In this document: piece by piece, positions 1-9,664 of the stretch
How positions within the stretch are numbered: position 1 is the stretch's first letter
Layout: every line of letters starts with the position of its first letter
NCBI GenBank assembly: GCA_029261255.1
Contig: JAJDBQ010000104.1
Coordinates: forward strand, 54,927-118,926
Length of the DNA: 64,000 nucleotides
Reading direction: 5' to 3'
DNA from: Nitrospirales bacterium
GTDB taxonomy: Bacteria > Nitrospirota > Nitrospiria > Nitrospirales > UBA8639
Notes under the pieces: model-generated
Told to the model about the DNA's origin: nothing
Database searches by the model: none
The model's input: the letters and a program-made list of their open reading frames with translations, nothing else
Position numbers and translations under genes: made by a program

Positions 1-1
1 C

Positions 2-283
2 TTGGATGTTGGCATACAAACGATTGCTAATGCTGACTCGGTATCAGAAATAGTGGATAGGTTAAAACAGATTGTTATGGGATGGTCGGAAGGTAATTTA
101 GCAGCTTTGCTTCCTAACCGTGAGGCTTGCGAGCGGTATTCAGTTGAGCCTCAAACTGTGGCACTCACTCAAGCTTTAGAAGGTCTGCCGGCTTCTAAGC
201 CCTTTATCCCTGGCTCAGTTGATATCCCTTCGAGTTTAAGGGACGAGATCCGTTCTGGAAATTTGCTGCATAGAGCTGGATAG
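2..283 (+). CDS. C-terminal part of a probable glycosyltransferase (partial, 5' end outside window)
   Basis: The reading frame is open from the first bases and ends at a stop at 283, so this is the 3' end of a gene that begins upstream. The roughly 93 visible residues contain a helix-rich stretch followed by ERYSVEPQTVALTQALEGL near residue 45, which resembles the C-terminal helix of GT-B (family 4) glycosyltransferases. No catalytic EX7E motif is visible because it would lie further upstream. The position ahead of an asparagine-synthetase-like gene and several GT4 genes supports the assignment, but the family call is an inference from a short tail. Confidence 0.45.
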   Translation: MDVGIQTIANADSVSEIVDRLKQIVMGWSEGNLAALLPNREACERYSVEPQTVALTQALEGLPASKPFIPGSVDIPSSLRDEIRSGNLLHRAG

Positions 284-413
284 ATTCATTTGCCGTTTCG
301 CAATTGCTCTCAGGAACCGTCAAAAGACAAGGTAATAAAAGAACATCGGTTTTTCCAAAGAAAAATCCTGATTTTGGTGCGATAAAAAGTTAGGGAGGTT
401 GGAGTCTTCTCAA

Positions 414-2267
414 ATGTGTGGTTTTGTGGCCTTTCTACAGAATGACCCTATTTTTGATATCGAGACAGCTCGACGAGCTGTCGATACCATCGCTCATCGT
501 GGTCCAGATGCCAATGGGGAATGGCGTGAGCATGATGTGATGCTCCTGCACCGGCGACTTTCGATCATAGATCTCGAGACGGGCGATCAGCCTATGCAAA
601 GCGGAGATGGTCGCTATGTGATTGCCTTTAACGGAGAGATTTACAATTTTCCAGAAATTCGGGACCGTCTCTCTCGTGATGGAGTCGTCTTTAGAACAGA
701 ATCTGACACGGAAATCATTCTTGAAGGCTATCAATATTGGGGGTCGAAGATTGTAGAACTTTTAGAGGGTATATTTGCTTTTGTGATTTGGGATCGTCTT
801 CGTTCATCGGTATTTGGAGCGCGAGATCGATTGGGGATCAAACCATTGTGTTGGGCACAACACCGTGGCGCATTAATCGTATCGTCGACGCTGGAGCCTT
901 TTCACGTGTTAGATGAATTCCAGAAAATCGATCCGGTTGCGGTACGGGATCTCATGACGTTTGATTATATTCCCGCACCACGAACCGTTCTACGTGCAGT
1001 ACAGAAGTTTGACCCAGGAAGTCGATTCAACTGGTGCTTTGGTGAAGAGAGACCAACGATCACTCGATATTGGAGTCCACCTGTGGCAAGTGCTCGTTCG
1101 GTTGTCCCCGATGAGTTTGAATTAGAAGAAATTCTTGAGAAAGCCGTGGCACGCCAAATGATCAGCGATGTCCCAATTGGGGCTTTTTTATCAGGAGGCA
1201 TTGATTCTTCTCTTCTCGTCGCTTTTATGGCAAGGCACAGTGAGAAGCCTGTCCAGACGTTTACCTGCTCTTTTACTGATGCGAAATCAGATGAATCCCA
1301 TATAGCAGAATTGGTTGCCTCACGATTCGGGACTAATCATGTCGTCTTACGTGCTGAAGACATTGGACCTAATGCCCTCCTGGAATTACTTGGGCGTCTT
1401 GATGAACCGTTTGCTGATCCTGCTGTCATTCCGACCATAGGTTTATCGAAAATGACGGCATCTCATGTTCGGGTTGCACTCGCTGGAGACGGCGGAGATG
1501 AAGTGTTTGGCGGATACCCTAAATACCTTCAAGGGCTTGGGGGCCGTAGGAAATTGCCCCTATCATCTTTATGGCAAAAGATATTTAAGATGTTGCCTTG
1601 GAGGCCTAATCGTGCGTTGCATGTGTACTGCCGCACTCTTGCATCTAAGGATCTCATTCGGTGGTCATGGACCCGCTATGGAGATTTCCCCGTCTTCCCC
1701 AAAGATATACGTTCGTTACTGAATCCCTTTTATCATGAATCTGCGGAGGTCGAGCATTACTTTGTCCCATGGGAACAAAAAGCGCAACGTTATGGGAACA
1801 AATTTGACGTCGATACCTTGATGCGGACCGATCTTGAAATGTATCTGAGTGAGAATTGTCTTGTTAAGACCGATCGGGCAAGTATGTTAGCCTCCCTTGA
1901 GATTAGAGTCCCGTTCCTGGATGAAACGGTCTTGGATCGTATCCTTCCGCTTTCTGCGGAAAAGAAGATGGTAAACGGGGAGCTCAAGGCCATGCTCATG
2001 CCTATTGCACGAAGAATCCTTCCAAGAGAAGTTTGGGATAGGCCAAAGCATGGCTTTCATGTGCCTCTGGGGTCGTGGCTTGGGGGAGTATGGCGTCCAG
2101 CTGTTGAGGCTGCATTGGATTGGGGAGAAAAAAATCTCGATGTGTTTAATTATCAATATCTTCGCCGTCTTCATAAGATCAATATTGCCAAAGGATCTTT
2201 TGGTCGTGAACTCTGGACTCCGTTCGTTTTTATCGCATGGATGATGAAACATTCACATAAAATATGA
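414..2267 (+). CDS. asnB: AsnB-type asparagine synthetase / amidotransferase (first of two)
   Basis: Glutamine-dependent amidotransferase of the asparagine synthetase B type: an N-terminal class II glutamine amidotransferase domain (about residues 2-200) and a C-terminal ATP-pyrophosphatase domain. The ATG at 414 is chosen because it places Cys at position 2 (MCGF), the N-terminal nucleophile; a TTG at 399 is in frame but would bury it. The HRGPD motif and the PP-loop SGGIDSS (about residue 260) are present, as is AGDGGDEVFGGY. Such proteins in exopolysaccharide loci often amidate uronic acids instead of making free asparagine, and the neighbouring glycosyltransferases suggest that role here. 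The stop overlaps the next start (ATGA), implying translational coupling. Confidence 0.9.
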   Translation: MCGFVAFLQNDPIFDIETARRAVDTIAHRGPDANGEWREHDVMLLHRRLSIIDLETGDQPMQSGDGRYVIAFNGEIYNFPEIRDRLSRDGVVFRTESDTEIILEGYQYWGSKIVELLEGIFAFVIWDRLRSSVFGARDRLGIKPLCWAQHRGALIVSSTLEPFHVLDEFQKIDPVAVRDLMTFDYIPAPRTVLRAVQKFDPGSRFNWCFGEERPTITRYWSPPVASARSVVPDEFELEEILEKAVARQMISDVPIGAFLSGGIDSSLLVAFMARHSEKPVQTFTCSFTDAKSDESHIAELVASRFGTNHVVLRAEDIGPNALLELLGRLDEPFADPAVIPTIGLSKMTASHVRVALAGDGGDEVFGGYPKYLQGLGGRRKLPLSSLWQKIFKMLPWRPNRALHVYCRTLASKDLIRWSWTRYGDFPVFPKDIRSLLNPFYHESAEVEHYFVPWEQKAQRYGNKFDVDTLMRTDLEMYLSENCLVKTDRASMLASLEIRVPFLDETVLDRILPLSAEKKMVNGELKAMLMPIARRILPREVWDRPKHGFHVPLGSWLGGVWRPAVEAALDWGEKNLDVFNYQYLRRLHKINIAKGSFGRELWTPFVFIAWMMKHSHKI

Positions 2268-3352
2268 AACTTGTCTTTGTGAATGATCTTATTTATGAAT
2301 ACGCTTCTGGCAGTCCTCGTCGAGTTGGAGGTGCTGAACGGCAGCAGTGGATACTGGCTCGTGCACTCGTTTCCCTAGGTTGGTCTGTGACAATAGGTGT
2401 GCGTCATGCTCTCCAGGCGTCCAAATGTGAAAACATTGATGGTGTCAACTTTGTTGGTATTGGAAGTGGTATCTATTTGTGGGCGTGCTATCGTTTCCTC
2501 TTATCTGAGCGCCCAGATTGGTGGTACTGGAGAGCTGCCGAACATTGGTGGGGTCCTGCAGTTCAAATTGCCAAAATGGCGAAAGTTCGGACGATTTATG
2601 CTGCCGCGTTTGATACGGATGTCATCCCCCGGCGTGCTCTTGCTCGGCGAAAGCGATGGTGGCCTCTTTATGCTTGGGGATTGATGTGCTCAGATCGAAT
2701 CTTTGTTCAACATGAGGGGCAACTTTCTCGGCTTGCTCCGCAATGGCAGTCAAAAGCATTTATCGTCCCAAGTTTTTCGGGTGAGATATCGATGAGTACA
2801 CCTCATGAGCAGCGACGAGAGTATGTTGCCTGGGTCGCTAATCTTCGACGGCCGAAACGTGCAGATTTGTTAATTGAGATTGCAAAGAAAATACCAGCTA
2901 TTCAATTTGTGGTCTGTGGTGGGCTGACGAGCCACCGATCGTCAAGAGAATATGGACAGAAAATTGTGGCCGGACTTTGTGCCTTGCCGAATGTCGAATA
3001 TCTCGGACTTGTAGATCCTCAAAAAGCCAAACAAATTATTGCCGAAGCCTCCATGTTTCTTTCAACATCTGATAGCGAAGGGTTTCCGAATACGTTTCTT
3101 GAAGCCTGGAGCAGTGGGACGCCAGTCGTGAGTTTGACTATCGACCCTGATGGCATTATTCAGCACAAGGGACTTGGACGTGTGACGGGTACATTTGAAC
3201 AGGCTAGTAAAGACATCGAGATTCTTATGGCTGATCCCAAGCTTCGTGATCAAATTGGTAGACATGCGAAAGGATATATTTCCGAAAGACATAGCTTAGA
3301 AGGCGTAACCAAAATTTTTCTGGAAGCTATATCTCATGAGTGCCGGGGTTGA
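2264..3352 (+). CDS. Glycosyltransferase, GT4 family
   Basis: GT-B fold glycosyltransferase of 362 residues that would add a sugar to a lipid-linked polysaccharide intermediate at the cytoplasmic face. The N-terminal half contains the glycine-rich loop GGAERQQW near residue 22. The C-terminal half carries the donor-binding signature SDSEGFPNTFLEAWSSG with the EX7E spacing near residues 270-286. The ATG overlaps the stop of the upstream asnB by four bases, so the two are probably one transcription unit. The sugar specificity cannot be read from sequence. An unusually Trp-rich patch (about residues 85-98) may define acceptor recognition. Confidence 0.88.
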   Translation: MKLVFVNDLIYEYASGSPRRVGGAERQQWILARALVSLGWSVTIGVRHALQASKCENIDGVNFVGIGSGIYLWACYRFLLSERPDWWYWRAAEHWWGPAVQIAKMAKVRTIYAAAFDTDVIPRRALARRKRWWPLYAWGLMCSDRIFVQHEGQLSRLAPQWQSKAFIVPSFSGEISMSTPHEQRREYVAWVANLRRPKRADLLIEIAKKIPAIQFVVCGGLTSHRSSREYGQKIVAGLCALPNVEYLGLVDPQKAKQIIAEASMFLSTSDSEGFPNTFLEAWSSGTPVVSLTIDPDGIIQHKGLGRVTGTFEQASKDIEILMADPKLRDQIGRHAKGYISERHSLEGVTKIFLEAISHECRG

Positions 3353-3393
3353 GTTCCCATATTCTGGAAATAGCCACAATAAGGTGAGATCAT

Positions 3394-4677
3394 GTGGCCC
3401 TCTCGATAATTCCCCTGGCGCTGTGTGGTCGGATGATTGACTGGAAAAGACTCGGAATTAACGTTTGTTTATTTTTCTTTGCGATTGCCATTTTTGTGGG
3501 AATAGCTGAGCTTGCACTCGTTGTTTTAAAGGTCAACACTAAATCGAATATTCGCTTGGTTTCTGACAAAGGGACAACGTTTGTCCCTCAAGCCTATTAC
3601 CGTCATACGAAAGAAGGGTTCTCCGAAGGCTATTTTAATTTGCATGGATTTCGGGATTATGAACGGACCCACTTCAAGGCTGATGGTATTTTTAGAATTC
3701 TCGTGTTAGGTGATTCTTATGCAGAAGCGTTGCAAGTGCCTCTTAGTAAAACATTCTCTGCGTTGCTTGAACAATCCCTCAATGAACGTTCTGAAGGAAT
3801 CCGCTTCGAAGTATTGAATCTTGGGCAGTCTGGTTTTGGAACAGCTGATGCCTATATGAGGTTTTTGAATTTTGGTGTGCACTATTCCCCGGACCTCGTT
3901 CTCCTTGCTTTTACGACGGGTAACGATGTTAGAAACAATTCGAAGTTGTTGAACCATGAAACGCTCGCATTTTATTTTAACTATGACGAAAAACGAGACC
4001 TTGTACTCGACCGTTCTCTTTTCGACGAATACAAAAAGAACATTACCTATCCGAAGAAAATGGTGACGTGGCTTAAAAGAAGGTCGTATTTAGCCAGCCT
4101 TATTTCTGAGCGGGTTTTTTTATTGAAGCAGCAATACAACGAAAGACAATTCAGGGCAGGTTTAGCTGATGCTCATCAGGACAATAGTCAGAACAAGTTA
4201 GATGAGTTCTCTGATTTTAATATATACCTCTCTGATTTGACGCCACGCTGGCAAGAGGCCTTTGATATTACCAGAAGCTTGCTTAGCAAGTTCAAAGACT
4301 CGGTAGAGGCACATGGCGCAAAATTTCTATTAGTAACGATGTCAAATGCAGAACAAGTCCATCCTATCGTTCAGCAGCGTGTTGAAGCGTTGTATTCGCT
4401 TTCATTTGATTTTGAGCAACCGGATCGATTGATAGAGGATTTTGCGAAACAAAATGAGATCGTGTTCCTAAAACTCTTGCCGGAATTTCGGGAATACCAC
4501 CATAGAACGGGGACTTATTTGCACGGCTTTGACTCACGAGGTGTGGGGCATTGGAACGAGATTGGCCATCAGTTGGCAGCTGAGAAGATATTAGGGTTTT
4601 TGATTGACGAGCAACAAATTCCAAGCTTCCCACATGCACGAGACAACCAGATGCCTATGAAGCATTCAGAAAGTTAG
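3394..4677 (+). CDS. Membrane-anchored SGNH/GDSL-like hydrolase
   Basis: A single N-terminal membrane segment (about residues 20-42) precedes an SGNH-hydrolase domain. Block I is LGDSYAEALQVP (catalytic Ser in GDS, about residue 110), and the C-terminal block is GVGHWNEIGHQLAAEKI, which matches the usual Asp/His block with HxxxxGH. Such proteins in polysaccharide loci resemble acetylesterases or O-acetyl transfer partners (AlgX/DltD-like) acting in the periplasm; the exact reaction is not determined. The GTG at 3394 has a good AAGGTGAG Shine-Dalgarno at 3381-3388; an ATG at 3433 would also keep the membrane segment. Confidence 0.75.
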   Translation: MALSIIPLALCGRMIDWKRLGINVCLFFFAIAIFVGIAELALVVLKVNTKSNIRLVSDKGTTFVPQAYYRHTKEGFSEGYFNLHGFRDYERTHFKADGIFRILVLGDSYAEALQVPLSKTFSALLEQSLNERSEGIRFEVLNLGQSGFGTADAYMRFLNFGVHYSPDLVLLAFTTGNDVRNNSKLLNHETLAFYFNYDEKRDLVLDRSLFDEYKKNITYPKKMVTWLKRRSYLASLISERVFLLKQQYNERQFRAGLADAHQDNSQNKLDEFSDFNIYLSDLTPRWQEAFDITRSLLSKFKDSVEAHGAKFLLVTMSNAEQVHPIVQQRVEALYSLSFDFEQPDRLIEDFAKQNEIVFLKLLPEFREYHHRTGTYLHGFDSRGVGHWNEIGHQLAAEKILGFLIDEQQIPSFPHARDNQMPMKHSES

Positions 4678-5000
4678 AATCATTTCACGTCACCCTGCTT
4701 GAGTCTTTTGTAGAAGAAAGGGAAAAGAAGTTGTTCGCAGGATTTTATCGTTTGGCTTTTCCACTTTCCCGGGGTTGTCTTAACACTTGAGCGCACCGGA
4801 AATCGAAGTTTTCGTGCCTAGAAATATGCCTGAGAATGTTTAGATGCCATACAGAGCCTTCCGAATTTTCAGGTATTCTACGGGTTGACTGTTCTCTTAA
4901 CAATCACGTTATTCGAGATCAAAAATATCCTAAATCCGATATTTGTGAAACAGAAACAAATACTTCTTATTTGAAATTCTCAAGATAAAATAGGATTGCA
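4678..5000. other. Intergenic gap, no gene seen
   Basis: Stretch of about 320 bases between the SGNH hydrolase and the O-antigen ligase-like gene. I see no convincing coding frame, RNA gene or strong hairpin. The last 100 bases are AT-rich and may carry the promoter for the next gene, but no clear -35/-10 pair stands out. Confidence 0.5.
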
Positions 5001-6215
5001 ATGTCGGCAATTGATGTGTCTTCTCAGACACGAAAAAAATTCCTCAGGCCTCCATCCTACCTCATCGAGTATAGTTTTTATGGAACGATAGCCTATTCGA
5101 TGTTGGGGGGGGCATTGGGCTTGACCATTCCCTTGCTAGGTGCGGGGTTACTCGCAGGTTTGGCAGTCATGTGTGTTCTGCATTTTGGACAAAATTCGGG
5201 AACGGTATTTAGGCCTGTTTCGCTCGCATTATGGTGTGCTTTGTCCGTTCTTCTCTTGCAACTGGCATTACACGAAGAATCGTTCATGGATGCAGGAATT
5301 CGGTCGTTTCTCACATGGATTCTTTCACTTATCGTTATTCAGTCACTTGGTTTCCGCAAGGGATTTCTTCACCGATTTGCCATTGTGTCGTTCCTTATTG
5401 GATGTGCGACACTTCCTTATCTTAAGGTTTACGTTTCCACGGGGGAACTGACCAGAATTGGTGTCAGCGCGGATGTTGGGTTGGCGAATCCCAATACATT
5501 TAGCCAATGGTTTGGTTTTTGTTTGGTGTATTTCGTGATTGCAGGAATCCAAGCAAAAAATACAGCCATTAAATTTGCATTTTGGTCTGCAGGATTTCTG
5601 TGTCTTTATCTTGTAGGCATCACTGTCAGTCGTGGTAATCTTCTTGGCGCGTTTATTGCCATTGCTTTTGCGTTTAAGAATGTACTCAGGCGCAGCTTTG
5701 CACCCATTCTCGCACTGCTATTTGCTGGGTGGCTCATCTATCTATCTGGTATATTTGATGACCTCATTGGTTTTTATCTTCAACGTGGTGCAGAAGAAAC
5801 CGGTCGATCCTATCTCTGGTCTGTGAGTCTGAGCAAGTTCCTGGATGCCTGGTGGGTAGGTGTTGGACTATCTGAGAGTTCTGTCGTATTGCCTGATTCA
5901 GGGTATAGGACGAGCCCTCACAATAGTCTTCTTTTTATTGCTGTTTCATCTGGTGTCGTTCCCTTGGTCTGCTTTGTTGGGTATTTAGTGCGTGCGTCCC
6001 GCGAAGCATTTTACGCCAATGGCAAGCAAGTTTCAGATGCTCCCTTCAAATTCCCATTAATGATTTTCGCTTTATTGACCATGATGCTTTCTTCCAACGC
6101 ATTTATGTCATCTTGGCATGTTGTTGTTCTCTCCTTGGCTCTGACTGCTGGGGATGTTCGTGGGATTCGTCACGAAAGATCAAATAAGGCGCCAACTGGA
6201 TCCGTTCCGGGTTAG
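5001..6215 (+). CDS. O-antigen ligase / polymerase-like membrane protein (Wzy_C family)
   Basis: Polytopic inner-membrane protein of 404 residues with about ten hydrophobic segments. A large extracytoplasmic loop (about residues 255-310) contains GRSYLW and the sequence YRTSPHNSLLFIAVSSG. The conserved His-Asn in that loop is typical of the Wzy_C family, which includes O-antigen ligases (WaaL) and polymerases. In this locus it would join polymer repeat units or transfer them to an acceptor on the periplasmic side. The family is poorly conserved, so ligase and polymerase cannot be separated from sequence. Confidence 0.82.
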   Translation: MSAIDVSSQTRKKFLRPPSYLIEYSFYGTIAYSMLGGALGLTIPLLGAGLLAGLAVMCVLHFGQNSGTVFRPVSLALWCALSVLLLQLALHEESFMDAGIRSFLTWILSLIVIQSLGFRKGFLHRFAIVSFLIGCATLPYLKVYVSTGELTRIGVSADVGLANPNTFSQWFGFCLVYFVIAGIQAKNTAIKFAFWSAGFLCLYLVGITVSRGNLLGAFIAIAFAFKNVLRRSFAPILALLFAGWLIYLSGIFDDLIGFYLQRGAEETGRSYLWSVSLSKFLDAWWVGVGLSESSVVLPDSGYRTSPHNSLLFIAVSSGVVPLVCFVGYLVRASREAFYANGKQVSDAPFKFPLMIFALLTMMLSSNAFMSSWHVVVLSLALTAGDVRGIRHERSNKAPTGSVPG

Positions 6216-6318
6216 AAATCGAGTGAGCATTCGGAAAATATAGACGAATTGCTAAGCACAGAGGTTGAGTGAGCTCAACACCCCTCAGAGCGTGAGGATT
6301 CCTGTATCTAAGAGAAGT

Positions 6319-7437
6319 ATGAGTCTGATAAGTATGGCAGAGGCGAGACACCACATTTTGTATCTTATTAGCCAACTCGGACCAGGAGGGTCAGAAAAGC
6401 AATTATTTGGTTTGCTTCAAGCCATGGATCGGCAAAAATATTTTCCCACGGTCGCGGTCTGGAATTTTAGAGAGCATGATGTCTATGTTTCTCAGATCCG
6501 TGCACTAGGGGTACAAGTACTTTCGATTTCAAATACGTCTCATTCAATTATTAAGCTTCTTAGTTTTATGCGTTTGGTCATGAGGCTTCGGCCAGGGGTG
6601 ATTCATTCCTTTACCTTTTATACAAACATTGCAGCCTTTTGTGGTGCCCTTATAGCCTATTCAGTTGCGATTGGATCCCTCAGGGGAGATTTACAGCAGA
6701 CTCTCTATGATACTGGAGGTATCTTAGGCAGATTGTGTTTGAGATATCCTAGATTTCAAATTTGTAATAGTAGCATTGTTGCGGAGAAGGTTAAGCAGCT
6801 AGGAGGATTCTTTGGCCCAAAATGTCTTTGTGTTGTTCGAAACGGCTTGGATTGTTCTTTGTTTAATCGTGAGCATTGGCCATTTTCTAAACGTGCAGAA
6901 ATTCTTGCTATTGGCTCCCTACTGGCCTATAAACGATGGGACCGTCTCATTGATGCTGCCGCAGATCTGAAAAAAAAAGGGTATGATTTTCTCGTGAGAA
7001 TCGCGGGTTCTGGTCCCCTTGAATTTTCATTGAAACAGCAAGCGCAAACATTAGGGGTAACAGACTGCGTTGAGTTTCTTGGATTTTGTGAGAATATACC
7101 GGATTTACTTGCGTCCTCTAGTTTTCTTGTCCATACATCCGACACCGAAGGTCTTCCCAATGCCATTATTGAAGCAATGGCTAGTGGGAGAGCTGTCGTC
7201 GCAACTGATGTGGGTGAAGTGCCTATGCTTGTGGAGGAAGGGACGACTGGTTTTATTGTCAAGAGGAATGACAAAGATGAACTAGTTGAGCGTCTTGCTT
7301 TTTTAATTAGAGATTCTGAGCGCTGTGCCCAAATGGGAATCGCAGGCCGTGATAAGGTGAGGAAAGAGTTTGGGGTGAATCAGCATATTGTAAAAACCTT
7401 TGAGGCTTATCATTTAGCTGGCTGGAAAGAGGCTTAG
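6319..7437 (+). CDS. Glycosyltransferase, GT4 family
   Basis: GT-B glycosyltransferase. The N-terminal domain starts HILYLISQLGPGGSEKQL, with the acceptor-side glycine loop. The C-terminal donor-binding motif is SDTEGLPNAIIEAMASGRAV, the usual EX7E of GT4 enzymes. The start is uncertain: an in-frame TTG at 6265, ATG at 6319 and ATG at 6334 are possible; I chose 6319 because the conserved fold begins about ten residues later. The stop lies two bases before the next asnB start, indicating co-transcription. Substrate unknown. Confidence 0.88.
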   Translation: MSLISMAEARHHILYLISQLGPGGSEKQLFGLLQAMDRQKYFPTVAVWNFREHDVYVSQIRALGVQVLSISNTSHSIIKLLSFMRLVMRLRPGVIHSFTFYTNIAAFCGALIAYSVAIGSLRGDLQQTLYDTGGILGRLCLRYPRFQICNSSIVAEKVKQLGGFFGPKCLCVVRNGLDCSLFNREHWPFSKRAEILAIGSLLAYKRWDRLIDAAADLKKKGYDFLVRIAGSGPLEFSLKQQAQTLGVTDCVEFLGFCENIPDLLASSSFLVHTSDTEGLPNAIIEAMASGRAVVATDVGEVPMLVEEGTTGFIVKRNDKDELVERLAFLIRDSERCAQMGIAGRDKVRKEFGVNQHIVKTFEAYHLAGWKEA

Positions 7438-7439
7438 TC

Positions 7440-9350
7440 ATGTGTGGAATTGCTGGGTGGCTTGGTGTCCTAGACCACAGGGCAGGTTTTGGTGAGCGCA
7501 TGGCTAAAGCGTTGCACCACCGCGGACCGGACGCCTCTGGAGTTCGTTCGTGGCCGGAAGCTACTCTTGTTCATACACGTCTGAGTATCATTGATGTGTC
7601 GTCCAGGGGCGCGCAGCCTATTGCCAATGAAGACGGAACGGTTTGGGCAATCGTTAATGGGGAGATCTATAATCATCAAGAAATTCGACGGTCTTTGAAG
7701 GCATCTGGGCATCGTTTTAAGGGATATTCAGACAGTGAAGTTCTCCCACATCTCTATGAAGAAAAAGGGATGTCGTTTGTGAATGAGTTGCGCGGTATGT
7801 TTGCGCTTGCGATTTATGATACTCGAAAACAGCTTCTGATCTTAGCGCGGGATCGTTTCGGTATAAAGCCGTTATTTTACGCACCTGGCGATCAGTTTTT
7901 TGGGTTCGCGAGTGAAATTCTCGCACTGCGTCAATTGCCTGACATTGATGAACGGCCAGATGCGCAGGCGATATCTGATTATGCTGCTCTTTGTTTTATC
8001 CCTGCTCCGCAGACCTTCTTTGTCGGTATTCGCGCCCTGCTGCCAGGTGAACTTATGCTGGCACAGATGAAGGGTGACCTCGTATCCGTGGAAACACGGA
8101 CCTATCATCATTGGGATATGGTTCCTGATTTTAGGATGACGATTTCACAGGCGACAGAGAAGGCAGATATGTTGATTCGAGATGCAGTAAAACAACAAGT
8201 CGAAAGTGACGTTCCACTTGGTGCACTCCTAAGTGGAGGAATTGATTCTTCCCTTATTTGTGCTGCGGCTCAGGATGCGACTAAAAACACGCTTGAGACG
8301 TTTAATGTCCGATTTTCTGAAAGGGAGTTCGATGAAACCTGGGCTGCAGTGGCAGTGAGCGAACACATTGGAAGCCGTCATCAGATACTCGACATGGAAC
8401 AGACTCGAGGTACTTGGGACTATTTAACGGGCTTACTCATGCATTGTGGTCAACCTTTCGCTGATACGTCCCTCTTTGCTGTCAACGCGGTCTCACAGCT
8501 GATGAGGCAGCATGTGACAGTGGCTCTGTCAGGGGATGGAGGTGACGAAGGTTTTGGAGGCTATTCTCTTTATTGGCAAGTTGAAGAAATTGCTCGCTTG
8601 CAACAATTGCCCTCAATTGCCTGGCGAGCCGCTTCTGTGGTCCTACCCCAGTTAGCGAAATGGGGATTAGTGGGTAGTTCCATTCCGCAACGCGTAAGAG
8701 ATCTTCAGGGAGTCGATGAGACAGGCCTCATTCAAAATATGTTTTGCTGGATTCGTGAGGAAGAACACACGAAGCTCCTAAAGGATCATAATACCCAATC
8801 AGTTCGTAGATGGTTCGAACCTCAGTGGGGTAATGAGTTTCCCAGTGACATTTCTCGATTAGATCGTTTATCCGCACATGTTTCAGAGGTGAATGCACGA
8901 TTGATTTTGCCTAATGACTTTCTTTTTAAAGTGGACATTGCCAGTATGAGGGAAGGCCTAGAAGTTCGTGTGCCCATGTTAAATGAGGACTTGTTTGCAT
9001 TTGGGCTCTCTCTTCCTCACCGTCTAAAGGTGAAGGGGCGTATGACCAAAAGAGTGTTACGTGCGATCGCTTCTCGTCGATTGCCGACGAAGGTAGCCAA
9101 CAAGCCTAAATGGGGATTTGGCATACCAGTGGATTCTTGGGTTGAGAAAGATGTAAAAATACAAATGAGAGAACTGTTACTTGGTTCATCATGTCGGCTG
9201 CAAGAGTTTTTCTGCCCAGAGGTATTCCGACCTATGATTGAAGCTTTTTGCGACGGGCGTCCATATCCTGGTGTTTCTCGTCAAGGTCTATATCAACGTG
9301 CGATCATGTTTCTTTCTTTGCAGCTTGCATTGAGGAAAGAACCCATTTGA
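7440..9350 (+). CDS. asnB: AsnB-type asparagine synthetase / amidotransferase (second copy)
   Basis: Second asparagine-synthetase-like amidotransferase of the locus (636 residues). The N-terminus is MCGIAGWLG with Cys2 as nucleophile, followed by HRGPDASG. The synthetase domain contains SGGIDSS (about residue 263) and SGDGGDEGFGGY. It is clearly divergent from the copy at 414-2267, so it is a paralogue and not a recent duplication. It lies two bases after a GT4 gene, pointing to modification of a sugar acid during polymer assembly. Exosortase-associated exopolysaccharide loci often carry similar amidotransferases, but I see no exosortase gene here. Confidence 0.9.
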   Translation: MCGIAGWLGVLDHRAGFGERMAKALHHRGPDASGVRSWPEATLVHTRLSIIDVSSRGAQPIANEDGTVWAIVNGEIYNHQEIRRSLKASGHRFKGYSDSEVLPHLYEEKGMSFVNELRGMFALAIYDTRKQLLILARDRFGIKPLFYAPGDQFFGFASEILALRQLPDIDERPDAQAISDYAALCFIPAPQTFFVGIRALLPGELMLAQMKGDLVSVETRTYHHWDMVPDFRMTISQATEKADMLIRDAVKQQVESDVPLGALLSGGIDSSLICAAAQDATKNTLETFNVRFSEREFDETWAAVAVSEHIGSRHQILDMEQTRGTWDYLTGLLMHCGQPFADTSLFAVNAVSQLMRQHVTVALSGDGGDEGFGGYSLYWQVEEIARLQQLPSIAWRAASVVLPQLAKWGLVGSSIPQRVRDLQGVDETGLIQNMFCWIREEEHTKLLKDHNTQSVRRWFEPQWGNEFPSDISRLDRLSAHVSEVNARLILPNDFLFKVDIASMREGLEVRVPMLNEDLFAFGLSLPHRLKVKGRMTKRVLRAIASRRLPTKVANKPKWGFGIPVDSWVEKDVKIQMRELLLGSSCRLQEFFCPEVFRPMIEAFCDGRPYPGVSRQGLYQRAIMFLSLQLALRKEPI

Positions 9351-9664
9351 ACAAAAAATAGCATCGCTAGAACATGGCCACTTAGTGATAACATGCTAAC
9401 GATGGGTGTAGCGCTCTCCATGTCTTTGTTTCCATTTGCTCTTACTGTCCAACCAGACCGCATTGAATTCCATGGTCCTTGAAACGTGCATTTTTCTTTC
9501 ATCTGTCAAGAAATGATTATTTGTCCTGATGGTTGGGAACAATAGCTGACTATCGTTCAGGTTGCCTATTTCATTTTGACGGAATTGGGTCGACGCCAAG
9601 ATAGGGTTAGAATCCTTTTGGTTGAATCCAAGACATGACTACCCTGATTGAATCTCGTTAAGGT
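9351..9664. other. Intergenic gap, no gene seen
   Basis: About 310 bases between asnB and the next glycosyltransferase. No convincing coding frame, RNA or strong hairpin is visible. Confidence 0.5.

Noticed and set aside
399..413. TTG at 399 as start of the first asnB
   Set aside because: It would put five residues before the Cys nucleophile, which must be N-terminal after Met removal; ATG 414 fits.
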